A stretch of 64,000 nt of DNA from the NCBI GenBank assembly GCA_038121105.1, contig JAYONB010000005.1, positions 1 to 64,000 on the forward strand, written 5' to 3'. The notes below the pieces were generated by a model that searched no databases, was not told the origin of the DNA, and was given only the letters and a program-made list of their open reading frames with translations. Position numbers and translations under genes: made by a program. Below, piece by piece: positions 8,629 to 17,276 of this stretch (positions are counted from its first letter, which is position 1; each line of letters starts with the position of its first letter). Source of the stretch: CALJDF01 sp038121105 (GTDB lineage Bacteria; Pseudomonadota; Alphaproteobacteria; SHVP01).

Positions 8629-8985
8629 ATGGTAGAGGTCCATGCCATTCACCAACGGGAGCCCGGGTCGCATCAGAACCGCTCCCGTTTTTCGTTTCCG
8701 GTCTTTTTCGACCGCACCGAGCTCAACCAGATTTTGTCGGTCTATAGCCGCCGGGTCATTGCCGGCGACTGGTGCGACTATGCTTTCAACGAAGGTCGTC
8801 ACGAGGCGACGTTCGCCATCTACAAAAAACGATCTCGCGTCCCGGTCTTTCGCGTCGTTAAACGGCGGTCCGGTAAGGCGCGTTATGCGGTGCTCGACGC
8901 CGGCGGTCAGGTCCTACGGATGAGCGCCGAACTGTCCGCGGTGTTGGGCATCCTTGCCGGCAAGCGCCGTCTCAATCTGGTCTAG
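8629..8985 (+). CDS. DUF2794 family protein
   Basis: This 118-residue protein matches the short DUF2794 family common in alphaproteobacteria, with the FFDRTELNQILSVYS block and the RVIAGDWCDYAF block. Function is not known for the family. The frame is open far upstream, but the ATG at 8629 gives the usual family length and has AGGA 9 bases before it. The upstream extension would run through the inverted repeat and has no family similarity. It is followed by the antiporter gene 78 bases later on the same strand. Confidence 0.8.
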   Translation: MVEVHAIHQREPGSHQNRSRFSFPVFFDRTELNQILSVYSRRVIAGDWCDYAFNEGRHEATFAIYKKRSRVPVFRVVKRRSGKARYAVLDAGGQVLRMSAELSAVLGILAGKRRLNLV

Positions 8986-9063
8986 CCGTCGGTTTGATCT
9001 GACGCAGCCGCGTTAGCGGCGCGATCTGCCACACTGGCCGCCCGATCATCGGTAGCTACGCAC

Positions 9064-10314
9064 GTGGACCTTTTCCTGCCTCTCTTTGTCATCCTGATTG
9101 TCGCCCGCCTCTTGGGTGAGGTCAGTCTGCGATTCGGTCAACCTCAACTCCTGGGCGAAATCGGCGCCGGGGTCTTGATCGGGTTGGCCGCGCCCTTTAT
9201 CGCGCCGTTGCTGCCGGGCCTGGCCGACATCGCCCATAGCGTGCCGGTTCAGCTGGTCGCGGAGTTCGGGATCTTTTTCCTCATTTTGCTGGTTGGGATC
9301 GAAATGCAACCCGGCGAAATGCGCCGCGCCTCTCGATCGTCGTTTTTCGTCGCGCTCGGCGGCGTGGTGGTGCCGTTGGCCGCGGGGTTGCTCCTCGGCT
9401 TTATGTTCCTGCCCAACACTCCGGCGCAACCTGCCCAAGCGCTTTTCATCGGCGCCGCGTTGTCGATCACGGCAGTGGCGGTCGCGGGCCGCGTACTGAA
9501 CGATTTCGGATTGCTGCATCATCCGATCGGGCGGACCATCATCGCTGCCGCAGTGTTCGACGACATTCTGGGTTTGATCCTGTTGGCGGTGCTAACGGCG
9601 GTCATTGCCACGGGCGCGATCCCGCCCGTCGCCGACCTCGTCTGGCTACTGATCAAGGTCGGAATCTTCTTCGCCGCCACCATCGGCGGCAGCCGATATT
9701 TTTACCCCTGGGCAATGCGCGCGTTAGGTGCCGCCCACTCCAGAGCCGCCGGGTTCACCGCGCTTTTGGTCGTGGCATTTGCCTTTGCAGTGTTGGCCGA
9801 GTTGATGGGCATGCACTTCATCATGGGCGCGTTTGTCGCGGGTTTGTTTTTCGAGAAACGCCTCGTCGGTGCGTCCGAATACGAAGGCATTCGCGACGGC
9901 ATGGGGGTCTTCACCTACGGCCTTTTGGCGCCGGTGTTCTTCGCCGGGATTGGACTACAGATCGATTTGTCGGCGTTGTGGAACGTTCCCGGTTTTCTGG
10001 CCGTGCTAATCGCAGCGGCGGTTATCGGCAAGCTCGTGGGTTGCGGCGTGGCGGCGCGATTGTCGGGAATGGCCGTACGCGATTCCACCGCCGTGGGGAT
10101 CGGCATGTCGGGCCGTGGTGCGGTCGAGATCGTCGTGGCCAGTATCGCGCTCCAGGCCGGCCTCTTCGTTCAGGGTCACGACAGCCCCTACGTGGCGCAC
10201 CTGTTTTCGGCCCTCGTCCTCACCGCCGTCGTGACCACCGTTGCAACGCCGCTGTTGTTGCGCCTCGTCGTACCCGGTCAGGCCACGCCGCCAACTCAAA
10301 CCGACGCGCACTAG
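9064..10314 (+). CDS. Cation:proton antiporter, CPA2/Kef-type
   Basis: This 416-residue polytopic inner-membrane protein has about 12 hydrophobic segments and the Na+/H+ exchanger domain. The early LGEIGAGVLIGL block and the FDDILGLILLAV block with its acidic pair are typical of CPA2 antiporters. The protein ends soon after the membrane domain, so it lacks the TrkA-N/RCK regulatory domain of full KefB/KefC. It probably exchanges Na+ or K+ for H+ in pH or salt homeostasis. Translation starts at GTG 9064. A strong bidirectional terminator follows the stop. Confidence 0.88.
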   Translation: MDLFLPLFVILIVARLLGEVSLRFGQPQLLGEIGAGVLIGLAAPFIAPLLPGLADIAHSVPVQLVAEFGIFFLILLVGIEMQPGEMRRASRSSFFVALGGVVVPLAAGLLLGFMFLPNTPAQPAQALFIGAALSITAVAVAGRVLNDFGLLHHPIGRTIIAAAVFDDILGLILLAVLTAVIATGAIPPVADLVWLLIKVGIFFAATIGGSRYFYPWAMRALGAAHSRAAGFTALLVVAFAFAVLAELMGMHFIMGAFVAGLFFEKRLVGASEYEGIRDGMGVFTYGLLAPVFFAGIGLQIDLSALWNVPGFLAVLIAAAVIGKLVGCGVAARLSGMAVRDSTAVGIGMSGRGAVEIVVASIALQAGLFVQGHDSPYVAHLFSALVLTAVVTTVATPLLLRLVVPGQATPPTQTDAH

Positions 10315-10321
10315 TCAAAAA

Positions 10322-10349
10322 GAAAGCCCGGCACGCTGGCCGGGCTTTC
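10322..10349. terminator. Bidirectional intrinsic terminator
   Basis: GAAAGCCCGGC (10322-10332) and GCCGGGCTTTC (10339-10349) form an 11-bp stem with a 6-base loop. It lies between the converging antiporter and Bax-inhibitor genes. The A-run just before it gives a good U-tract for minus-strand transcripts, and TTTC serves the plus strand. Confidence 0.85.
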
Positions 10350-10370
10350 GGTGACTCTGCTGAACTTGGG

Positions 10371-11108
10371 CTACTCGCGATTGCCCAACAAGTGCATCAG
10401 CATGATGAACAGGTTGAGGAAATCGAGGTACAGGTTGAGCGCGCCCATCACGGCGGTTTTGGTCATCAACTCACCGCTGTGGCTGACCGCGTCGTAGGTG
10501 TTTTTGATTTTCTGGGTGTCGTAGGCGGTCAAGCCGGTGAAGACCAAGACCCCGATCACCGAGATCACGAACTGCATCATCGTGCTGCCGATGAACATGT
10601 TCACGACCGACGCGATGATGATGCCGATCAGACCCATGAACAGGAACGAGCCCAGCTTCGTCAGGTCGCGCTTGGTCGTATAGCCATAAAGGCTCATCGC
10701 GCCAAAGAGACCGGCGGTGATGAAGAATACCCGCGCGACGCTGGTGCCCGTGAACGTCAGCAGGATGTTCGAGAGCGATACGCCAAAGACGATCGTTACC
10801 GCCCAGAACAACAGCTGAATCGTCGACGTCTTCATTCGGTTGATGCCAAAGGACATCGCCAAGATGAAGATCAGCGGCGAGATCACCGCAACCCAGCCCA
10901 ACAGCGACGGCGTCAGGAAGCCTTCCGGGGTGGTGGTGTAGAACAGATTGATCAGTGCGGTGTTGGCGACCAGCCAGGCGGTTAGCCCAGTGATGGCGGT
11001 CCCCACCGTCATGTAGTTGTAGACCCGCAGCATGTAGCTGCGCAGGCCCGCGTCGATGGCAGCGGATTCGGTTGCGGTCGCGCCAAGACGAATATTCGGT
11101 TCAGCCAT
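10371..11108 (-). CDS. Bax inhibitor-1/YccA family membrane protein
   Basis: This 245-residue protein has about seven transmembrane segments and matches the BI-1 (TMBIM/YbhL/YccA) family. The C-terminal LTAYDTQKIK block with a conserved Asp is a family hallmark. Family members are pH-sensitive calcium leak channels, or in E. coli YccA modulate FtsH. The gene stands alone, with a candidate promoter upstream and a strong terminator downstream. Confidence 0.92.
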   Translation of the reverse strand: MAEPNIRLGATATESAAIDAGLRSYMLRVYNYMTVGTAITGLTAWLVANTALINLFYTTTPEGFLTPSLLGWVAVISPLIFILAMSFGINRMKTSTIQLLFWAVTIVFGVSLSNILLTFTGTSVARVFFITAGLFGAMSLYGYTTKRDLTKLGSFLFMGLIGIIIASVVNMFIGSTMMQFVISVIGVLVFTGLTAYDTQKIKNTYDAVSHSGELMTKTAVMGALNLYLDFLNLFIMLMHLLGNRE

Positions 11109-11147
11109 GTTGATCCTCAGATTGGAATCGTTGCAAATGAGTCGCGC

Positions 11148-11177
11148 TTAATATGGCAGGCAAACTGCCGGTTTCAA
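11148..11177 (-). promoter_or_regulatory. Candidate promoter of the Bax-inhibitor gene with a hairpin in the spacer
   Basis: On the minus strand TTGAAA (11172-11177) and TATTAA (11148-11153) are 18 bases apart. The spacer contains GGCAG-GCAAA-CTGCC (11155-11169), a perfect 5-bp inverted repeat that could be an operator. The transcription start would fall about 30 bases before the gene. Confidence 0.4.
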
Positions 11178-11209
11178 GGCTTTCCGGAGGTTTTCGGCCC
11201 GGTTTGACG

Positions 11210-11231
11210 CAAAAATGAGCCCGAATCGGGC
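11210..11231 (-). terminator. Intrinsic terminator of the ABC transporter operon
   Basis: Directly after the permease stop, GCCCG-AAT-CGGGC (11219-11231) folds into a compact hairpin. On the minus strand it is followed by TCATTTTTG, giving a U-rich tail. Confidence 0.65.
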
Positions 11232-13769
11232 CTACTCGGCCCGCAGCACCGGGGCCGGGCGTTGCGACAGGGCCAGCCAGGTTCCGACATAGCCCAATGC
11301 GGTCACGGTCACGACCCCGACCGCGGCCGTTCCGATCGTCGAAATGGGCAGAAAGACCCAGTCGGCCTGCATCACCTGGGTGATCACCAGCCACGCCGCC
11401 AAGGTACCCAGCAACGCGGCCACGGTGGCGGTGATCGCGCCCAGGATCAGGAACTCTGCGATATAGGCCTTCAACACGTCACGCCGCGTCGCCCCCAGCA
11501 CTTTGAGGATCACCGCGTCATAGACCCGCCGCCGATGCCCGGCCGCCACCGCGCCGACCAGCACAAAGATTCCGGCGATGATCGTGATGGCGGCGGTCCC
11601 ATTCGCCGCCGTCGCGATACGCCCCAAAAGCGCCGATGCGGTTTCGATCACGTCGCGCACCCGTACCGTGGAAACGTTGGGGAAGGCTTCGGTGACGCGC
11701 CCATAGGCGCCGTCTTCCGCACCGAGGTCGAAGGCTGCCGTCGCAAGGTGGGTTTGCGGCGCCGCTTCCAACGTACCGGGGGCGAACATCACCACATAAT
11801 TGATGCCGAAGTCCGACCAGTCGATGTCGCGGGTCGACGCGATCTCGGCCGTAATGTCGCGCCCCAGAATATTGAACGTCATCGTGTCGCCGATTGTCAG
11901 GCCAAGTTCGCGTACCACGTCCTGTTCGACCGATACCAACGGCGGTCCGGCATAGTCGCGCGGCCACCACGCGCCTTCCACGATCGTGGCGCGCGGCGGC
12001 AAGTCGGCGGCGTAGGTGGCGCCGAGTTCCGCGCGTTTGATCCAACTGATCTCCGGTCCGATGTCGGCCTCGTCCAGCGGGACATCGTTGATCCGCACCA
12101 GCCGGCTACGCAGGTTTGGCACCCGTTCCATTTCCAAAAAACCAGGGGCGGCTCTTACAGTCGCGTCAAACGCGTCGACCTGTTGCGCCTGGATATCGAT
12201 AAAGAAAAACGACGGCGCCACATCGGGGATGCGGCTCGCGACCTGCTGCGCAATATTGCCTTGAACCAACGCGGTGGTGACCAGCACCGTAAGGCCCACA
12301 CCCAAGGCGACCACGATGCTCGCAGTGGGCGCACCCGGTCGCACGATATTGGCCAGGGCCAACCGCATCGTTGCGTTGCGCATGCGCGGCATGCGTCGGA
12401 TCACCGCAACAACGCCACCGGCGGCAAACCGGAAACCCACGAGCGCGATGATGATTCCCACCACCATCCAGCGCGCGATAAACGGTTGCCCGGTCCCGAA
12501 GGCGGCAAGCAAGGCCAACCCGATCGCCGCCACCGCGGTGAGCACGACATAGCCCGCCCGCGGCCGGCGCCGCGCCGAGGCCACGACGTCGCGAAACAGC
12601 GCCGCGGGTTTGATCTCGCGCGCTTGCGCCAAAGGCCACACCGAAAACGCCAGCGCCGTCAGCACGCCGAAGCCTGCCGCCAAGCCAAGCGCCGCGGGAT
12701 AGATCCCTGGCTCGGTCGGTACCGGCAAGGCGTCGGCGAACAGCGCCAGCCCGACGAAAGGCGACAGCACACCGAACAACAACCCGATCGCAATCCCGAG
12801 AATCGACAGTACCCCGATCTGGAACATGTAGGTCAGAAAAATCGTATTGCCGCGCGCCCCCAGGCACTTGAACGTCGCGATCGTCGCGGTCTTGCCCGCG
12901 AGGTAGGCTTGCACCGCAATCCCGACGCCGATCCCACCCACCGTCAGGGCGGTCACCCCGGCCAAGGTGAGGAACACCGCCAAGCGCTCGACGAATCGTC
13001 GGATCGACGGCTGGGCATCGGTCGCATTGCGTACCCGCCATAGCGCCTCGGGAAACGCCTCATTCAAGGCGTCGGCGAACGCGGCATAGTTCGCACCGGG
13101 GGCTAATTGGACCCGATGCTTGAAGCGAATCAGGCTGCCTTCGCGTTGCAGACCGGTGGTCGCATAAGCCGCATCGTTCATCATGATCCGGGGCCCTAGG
13201 CTGAACGCATTGGCAACCCGATCCGGCTCAGCGGCAATGACGGCGCGAAACTCGAAGACGCCGTCGCCGATCGCGATTCGATCGCCCACCGTCACGCCGA
13301 TGCGGCTCAACAATTCGGGTTCTGCAACGATCCCATAAATCCCGTCACGCGCCGCCAAAGCGCTCGTCAACTCCATTCCGCCGTCCAGCACCATCGCGCC
13401 GTAAAGCGGGTAGGGGCCCGCGATGGCCTTCAACTCGACGATCGTGCGTTGCGCGTCGGGGCCGGTGCCGCGCGCCATGGCGCGCATTTCCCGCGATAAC
13501 GACACGGCACGCGTATTGGCGGCCAGCCATTGCACCGCCTCGGGGCTGATGTCCTGGGCCGTTTGGCTGATTTCGATATCGCCGCCCAGAATGGCGCGGG
13601 CGTTCTGCTCCAGCCCGTCGACGATGCTGGCCGACAGCGAGCCCACCGCCGCGATCGCAAACACGCCCAGCGTCAGGCAAGCCAGGAACACCCGAAATCC
13701 ATGTAACCCATGGCGCATTTCGCGCAGCGCCAGCCGCCACGCCAAGGCAATGTCGCCCGCGCCGGTCAT
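11232..13769 (-). CDS. FtsX-like ABC transporter permease, YbbP type
   Basis: This 845-residue protein has two FtsX-like permease modules, with about ten membrane segments in total separated by large extracytoplasmic loops, as in YbbP. Its ATPase gene lies 4 bases upstream in the same operon and an SGNH esterase gene diverges from that, the classic ybbA-ybbP-tesA neighbourhood. These systems are type VII ABC transporters thought to extract or move lipophilic molecules at the inner membrane. The true cargo is unknown. An intrinsic terminator follows the stop. Confidence 0.9.
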   Translation of the reverse strand: MTGAGDIALAWRLALREMRHGLHGFRVFLACLTLGVFAIAAVGSLSASIVDGLEQNARAILGGDIEISQTAQDISPEAVQWLAANTRAVSLSREMRAMARGTGPDAQRTIVELKAIAGPYPLYGAMVLDGGMELTSALAARDGIYGIVAEPELLSRIGVTVGDRIAIGDGVFEFRAVIAAEPDRVANAFSLGPRIMMNDAAYATTGLQREGSLIRFKHRVQLAPGANYAAFADALNEAFPEALWRVRNATDAQPSIRRFVERLAVFLTLAGVTALTVGGIGVGIAVQAYLAGKTATIATFKCLGARGNTIFLTYMFQIGVLSILGIAIGLLFGVLSPFVGLALFADALPVPTEPGIYPAALGLAAGFGVLTALAFSVWPLAQAREIKPAALFRDVVASARRRPRAGYVVLTAVAAIGLALLAAFGTGQPFIARWMVVGIIIALVGFRFAAGGVVAVIRRMPRMRNATMRLALANIVRPGAPTASIVVALGVGLTVLVTTALVQGNIAQQVASRIPDVAPSFFFIDIQAQQVDAFDATVRAAPGFLEMERVPNLRSRLVRINDVPLDEADIGPEISWIKRAELGATYAADLPPRATIVEGAWWPRDYAGPPLVSVEQDVVRELGLTIGDTMTFNILGRDITAEIASTRDIDWSDFGINYVVMFAPGTLEAAPQTHLATAAFDLGAEDGAYGRVTEAFPNVSTVRVRDVIETASALLGRIATAANGTAAITIIAGIFVLVGAVAAGHRRRVYDAVILKVLGATRRDVLKAYIAEFLILGAITATVAALLGTLAAWLVITQVMQADWVFLPISTIGTAAVGVVTVTALGYVGTWLALSQRPAPVLRAE

Positions 13770-13773
13770 GGCG

Positions 13774-14499
13774 CTACTGCGCCGCCAAGGCGGCGGCTTC
13801 CGGCAACAACAGGCCGTCCGCCATACGCATCACGCGATCGCATTGGGAAGCCAGACGTTCTTCGTGGGTAATCAGCAACAGAGCGGTGTCGCGTTGGGCG
13901 CGAATGCCGAACAACGTATCGATGATCGCGCGACCGGTGTCGCCGTCGAGGTTGCCGGTCGGCTCGTCCGCCAAAATCAAATCGGGTTCGCCGACGAAGG
14001 CGCGCGCCAAGGCAACGCGCTGTTGTTCGCCGCCCGACAATTGCGCCGGGTAATGCCCGGTGCGCGCGTCGAGCCCCACCCCCGCCAAAGCTTCCCGCGC
14101 CTGCTCGAAGGCATCGCGTGCGCCCGCCAACTCCAGCGGCATCGCCACATTTTCCAGCGCGGTCATGGTCGGAATCAAATGGAAAGACTGAAACACGATC
14201 CCCATATGTTGGCGCCGAAACAGCGCCAAGCCGTCTTCGTCGAGGGTCGCGAAATCCTTGCCGGCGACGACTACGGTGCCCCCCGTTGGTTTCTCGAGGC
14301 CCGCGATAATCGACATCATCGACGACTTGCCCGACCCCGAAGGGCCGACAATCCCGACGGCTTCGCCGCGGGCCAACGCAAAGTCGACGCCGCGCAGGAT
14401 TTCGACGGGGCCGGCTGCGCTTTCAAGCGTCAACGTCACGCCCGAAAGCGTGACCAGGTCTTTACGGGTTGGGTCGGCGGTGGCAGGGTCGGCGTTCAT
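13774..14499 (-). CDS. ABC transporter ATP-binding protein, YbbA/LolD type
   Basis: This 241-residue ATPase has Walker A GPSGSGKS at 52-59, the signature LSGGEQQ beginning at 154, Walker B LILADE at 174-179 and the switch His212. It powers the YbbP-like permease encoded 4 bases downstream. The reading frame is open well upstream, but the ATG at 14497-14499 gives the normal family length. That start abuts the divergent esterase gene, so both promoters must lie close together or inside the opposing coding region. Confidence 0.93.
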   Translation of the reverse strand: MNADPATADPTRKDLVTLSGVTLTLESAAGPVEILRGVDFALARGEAVGIVGPSGSGKSSMMSIIAGLEKPTGGTVVVAGKDFATLDEDGLALFRRQHMGIVFQSFHLIPTMTALENVAMPLELAGARDAFEQAREALAGVGLDARTGHYPAQLSGGEQQRVALARAFVGEPDLILADEPTGNLDGDTGRAIIDTLFGIRAQRDTALLLITHEERLASQCDRVMRMADGLLLPEAAALAAQ

Positions 14500-14530
14500 G
14501 ACAGTGCCGCTTTCTTGCCCTTGGGCAACG

Positions 14531-15226
14531 ATGGACGAACGGGCGCCGCGCCGCCGCGGCAGGACTTCTGAATATCGATTGTTTTGGCGCGGTTTCAAGC
14601 GCCTCGCGGCGATCTTTGCCTTCACGTTGACGTTGGGCGCAACCCCGGCAGCGGCGTCCCAGACCGTCATTGCGGTTTTGGGCGATAGCCTTGTTGCGGG
14701 ATTCGGGCTCGCGGCAGACGAGGCGTTTCCGGCCCGGCTCGAGGCCGCCCTGCGCGAGGCCGGCGAGGATGTCCGGGTTATCAACGCCGGGGTCTCCGGC
14801 GACACGTCGGCCGGCGGGTTGGCCCGGCTCGATTGGGTCTTGGGCGACAGTCCCGACATCGTCTTGGTCGAGTTGGGCAGTAACGATTCGCTACGCGGCC
14901 TGGATCCGGCGGCCACGTTCGACAATCTCGAGGCCATCGTCACCCGGCTCAAGGCCCGCGCGGTCACCGTCATGCTCGCGGGCATGATGGCGCCGCGCAA
15001 TTTGGGCCGCGACTATGTCACGGCCTTCGACGCGATCTATCCGCGCCTCGCCGAAAAGCACGATGTCGCACTGTACCCCTTCTTCCTCGACGGCGTGGCG
15101 CTCGACCCCGCGCTCAATCAGGCCGACCTGATTCATCCCAACTCCAAGGGCGTCGATGTAATCGTGGGCAAGATTCTCCCGAGCGTGCGGGCGGTGCTGC
15201 AGAACCACCGGCGCGCGACGAACTAG
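14531..15226 (+). CDS. SGNH-family arylesterase / lysophospholipase (TesA-like)
   Basis: This 231-residue secreted hydrolase has a basic N-terminus and a signal peptide ending near TPAAA at 38-42. The SGNH blocks are GDSL (nucleophile Ser53), Gly88, GSND (Asn117) and DLIHP (Asp198, His201). TesA relatives hydrolyse thioesters, aryl esters and lysophospholipids in the periplasm. An in-frame ATG at 14498 would overlap the divergent ATPase start; I prefer 14531 because it gives a shorter signal peptide. The association with ybbA/ybbP suggests a shared lipid-related process. Confidence 0.88.
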   Translation: MDERAPRRRGRTSEYRLFWRGFKRLAAIFAFTLTLGATPAAASQTVIAVLGDSLVAGFGLAADEAFPARLEAALREAGEDVRVINAGVSGDTSAGGLARLDWVLGDSPDIVLVELGSNDSLRGLDPAATFDNLEAIVTRLKARAVTVMLAGMMAPRNLGRDYVTAFDAIYPRLAEKHDVALYPFFLDGVALDPALNQADLIHPNSKGVDVIVGKILPSVRAVLQNHRRATN

Positions 15227-15235
15227 CGGCGCGCG

Positions 15236-15775
15236 GTGGCGAGGCTATTTGTAGGAATCGCGCTGCCCGACCCGATCGTCCAACACCTATCCTTGCTGGC
15301 CGGTGGCGTGCCGGGCGCCCGGTGGCAGCGGCCGGACCAACTCCATCTCACGCTGCGCTTCATCGGCGATGTCGATGGCGGTGTCGCGGTCGATGTCGGC
15401 GAGGCGCTGGCGACCGTCAGGAGCGCAGGCTTCGATCTCCAACTCGACGGCGTCGGCCATTTCGGCGAGCGTCGCCGGGTGCGCGCGCTGTGGGTCGGCG
15501 TCGCGCCCAATCCCGCCCTCGTCGCGCTCCAAGCAAAGATCGAACGTGCTCTGGTCGACGCCGGGTTGCCGCCCGAGGGCCGCAAGTTCAAACCGCATGT
15601 CACCGTCGCGCGAATGGGCCAATCCACCCATGGCCGGGTCGCGCAATTCTTGTCCGATCACGCGTTGTTCGGCACTGCCCCATGGCAGGTCACCGCGTTC
15701 CACCTATATTCCAGTCAACTATCGGCCAATGGGTCGCTCTATCGGATCGAAGATAGCTATGATCTGGCGGTATGA
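15236..15775 (+). CDS. thpR: RNA 2',3'-cyclic phosphodiesterase
   Basis: This 179-residue protein of the 2H phosphoesterase superfamily has both HxT motifs, HLTL (His37, Thr39) and HVTV (His121, Thr123). ThpR hydrolyses 2',3'-cyclic phosphates to 2'-phosphates on RNA and can ligate some tRNA halves. Translation starts at a GTG 9 bases after the esterase stop, so co-transcription is likely. The stop overlaps the next start by 4 bases (ATGA), a sign of translational coupling. Confidence 0.93.
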   Translation: MARLFVGIALPDPIVQHLSLLAGGVPGARWQRPDQLHLTLRFIGDVDGGVAVDVGEALATVRSAGFDLQLDGVGHFGERRRVRALWVGVAPNPALVALQAKIERALVDAGLPPEGRKFKPHVTVARMGQSTHGRVAQFLSDHALFGTAPWQVTAFHLYSSQLSANGSLYRIEDSYDLAV

Positions 15776-16050
15776 CCGACGCCCCTGAACGAGACGAATC
15801 GCTCGACGACATCCGCTTGCCGTTCAGCCAGCGGCTAACGCGCTGGCTCGAGGTGCGCATGGGCTACGAGTTTCTCTGTCACGACTGCAACAACGCCACA
15901 CGCATCGGCGTTGCGCCGGGACGACCGGGGTGTCTCGGTCATTGCAAACTCACCAACAAACAACGCGCCGAGGAATACCGCAAAGGCTCGGATGCCTACA
16001 CGCCGCGCATCAAGAACCGCTTTGCGATCGGCGGCGGCGCGATGGACTAG
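15772..16050 (+). CDS. Small cysteine-containing protein coupled to thpR, function unknown
   Basis: This 92-residue soluble protein has a CHDC pair followed 18 residues later by CLGHC, four cysteines and flanking histidines that could bind zinc. The C-terminal third is basic. Its start overlaps the thpR stop as ATGA, so it is made together with the RNA phosphodiesterase and may bind RNA or partner with it. I do not recognise a named family. Confidence 0.7.
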   Translation: MTDAPERDESLDDIRLPFSQRLTRWLEVRMGYEFLCHDCNNATRIGVAPGRPGCLGHCKLTNKQRAEEYRKGSDAYTPRIKNRFAIGGGAMD

Positions 16051-16053
16051 CGG

Positions 16054-16527
16054 TTAGAGGTCGTTGTGTCGGATGTGGCGCAACAAGCCTGCCGCCGCAC
16101 CCTCGACCAACGCGTAGACGTCCTCGAAGCCCTCCGGGCCGCCGTAATAGGGGTCCGGCACGTCGTTCGCGCCGTCGTCCGCGGCAAAGTCGAGGAACAA
16201 CCGGATGCGGTCGCGATGCGCCTTGGGCGCGGCGCGATGAAGCGTCTTTAGGTTGTCGCGGTCCATCGCCAAGACATAGTGAAACGCAGCGAAGTCGGCG
16301 GGGGCGACTTGCCGCGCGCGCTGTGCGCCAATGTCGATTCCATGCCGCGTCGCAGTCGCGCGGGCGCGTTCGTCGGGCGGCTTGCCGACATGCCAGGGCC
16401 CGGTCCCCGCTGAATCGATCGCAATGCGGTCGCCCAGCCCGGCTTCATCGACGACATGCCGAAACACGCCCTCCGCCATCGGCGAGCGACAGATATTGCC
16501 CAAACAGACGAACAGCACACTGACCAT
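16054..16527 (-). CDS. Low molecular weight protein-tyrosine phosphatase
   Basis: This 157-residue protein has the P-loop CLGNICRS at the N-terminus (Cys8, Arg14) and the general-acid Asp125 in DPYYGG. It dephosphorylates phosphotyrosine in the cytoplasm. No BY-kinase or exopolysaccharide genes lie nearby, so a Wzb-like role is not supported. It is convergent with the small cysteine protein gene (3 bases apart) and divergent from the sirtuin gene. Confidence 0.93.
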   Translation of the reverse strand: MVSVLFVCLGNICRSPMAEGVFRHVVDEAGLGDRIAIDSAGTGPWHVGKPPDERARATATRHGIDIGAQRARQVAPADFAAFHYVLAMDRDNLKTLHRAAPKAHRDRIRLFLDFAADDGANDVPDPYYGGPEGFEDVYALVEGAAAGLLRHIRHNDL

Positions 16528-16574
16528 GGTCGGCGCAGCTTGCCACAGCGATGGCGCCCGGCCTACATCAGGGC

Positions 16575-17276
16575 ATGATCTATGAACGCATCGTTATTCT
16601 GACCGGCGCCGGCATTTCGGCCGATTCGGGCGTCGACACGTTTCGCGACCCCGACGGGGTGTGGTCGCAATACGACTGGCAAGAGGTGGCGACGCCCGAA
16701 GGTTTCGCCCGCAACCCGGCGATGGTGCACGACTTTTACAACATGCGTCGTGCAGGTCTCGCCGAGGTCGCGCCCAACGCCGCCCATGCCGCGCTTGCCC
16801 GGCTCGAACGCGACTCGGAGGCCGAAGTTCTCGTCGTCACCCAAAACGTCGACGATCTGCACGAGCGCGCGGGCACGACCAACATCATCCATATGCACGG
16901 CGAAATGAAAAAGGTGCGCTGCCAATGCGATGGCCACGTGTTGGCCTGGTACACCGACCTTTCTGTCGACACCCCGTGTCCGCAATGCGGAAAGCCCGGA
17001 TGCTTGCGTCCTCACGTCGTGTGGTTCGGCGAAATGCCGTTTTCGATGGATCGGATCGCGCAGGCGCTCGCCGACTGCGATCTCTTCGTCTCGATAGGCA
17101 CTTCGGGCAACGTGTACCCGGCCGCCGGCTTTGTCGCCGAAGTGCGTGCCGCAGGCCACGCTCACACCGCGGAGATCAATCTCGAACCCTCGCAAGGTCA
17201 TAGCCACTTCGAAGAAAAGGTTTATGGCCGGGCGGTGGACACCGTCCCGCCGTTCGTCGCGCGCCTGTTGGGTTAG
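16575..17276 (+). CDS. cobB: NAD-dependent protein deacylase, sirtuin (CobB/SIRT5-like)
   Basis: This 233-residue class III sirtuin has GAGISADSG (11-19), TQNVDDLHERAG (89-100) and the catalytic His108. Tyr55 and Arg58 in FYNMRR match the acyl-pocket pair that lets E. coli CobB and SIRT5 remove succinyl groups, so desuccinylation is likely as well as deacetylation. Zinc would be held by Cys116/Cys118 and Cys135/Cys138; the first pair is CxC rather than the usual CxxC. I chose ATG 16575 because the Rossmann strand begins there. An ATG at 16551 would add eight residues. The stop overlaps the convergent stress-protein gene. Confidence 0.92.
   Translation: MIYERIVILTGAGISADSGVDTFRDPDGVWSQYDWQEVATPEGFARNPAMVHDFYNMRRAGLAEVAPNAAHAALARLERDSEAEVLVVTQNVDDLHERAGTTNIIHMHGEMKKVRCQCDGHVLAWYTDLSVDTPCPQCGKPGCLRPHVVWFGEMPFSMDRIAQALADCDLFVSIGTSGNVYPAAGFVAEVRAAGHAHTAEINLEPSQGHSHFEEKVYGRAVDTVPPFVARLLG

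Noticed and set aside
11262..13043. A 593-codon open frame on the plus strand
   Set aside because: It lies antisense to the FtsX-like permease and is composed mostly of Arg, His, Gln and Gly; no domain is visible.
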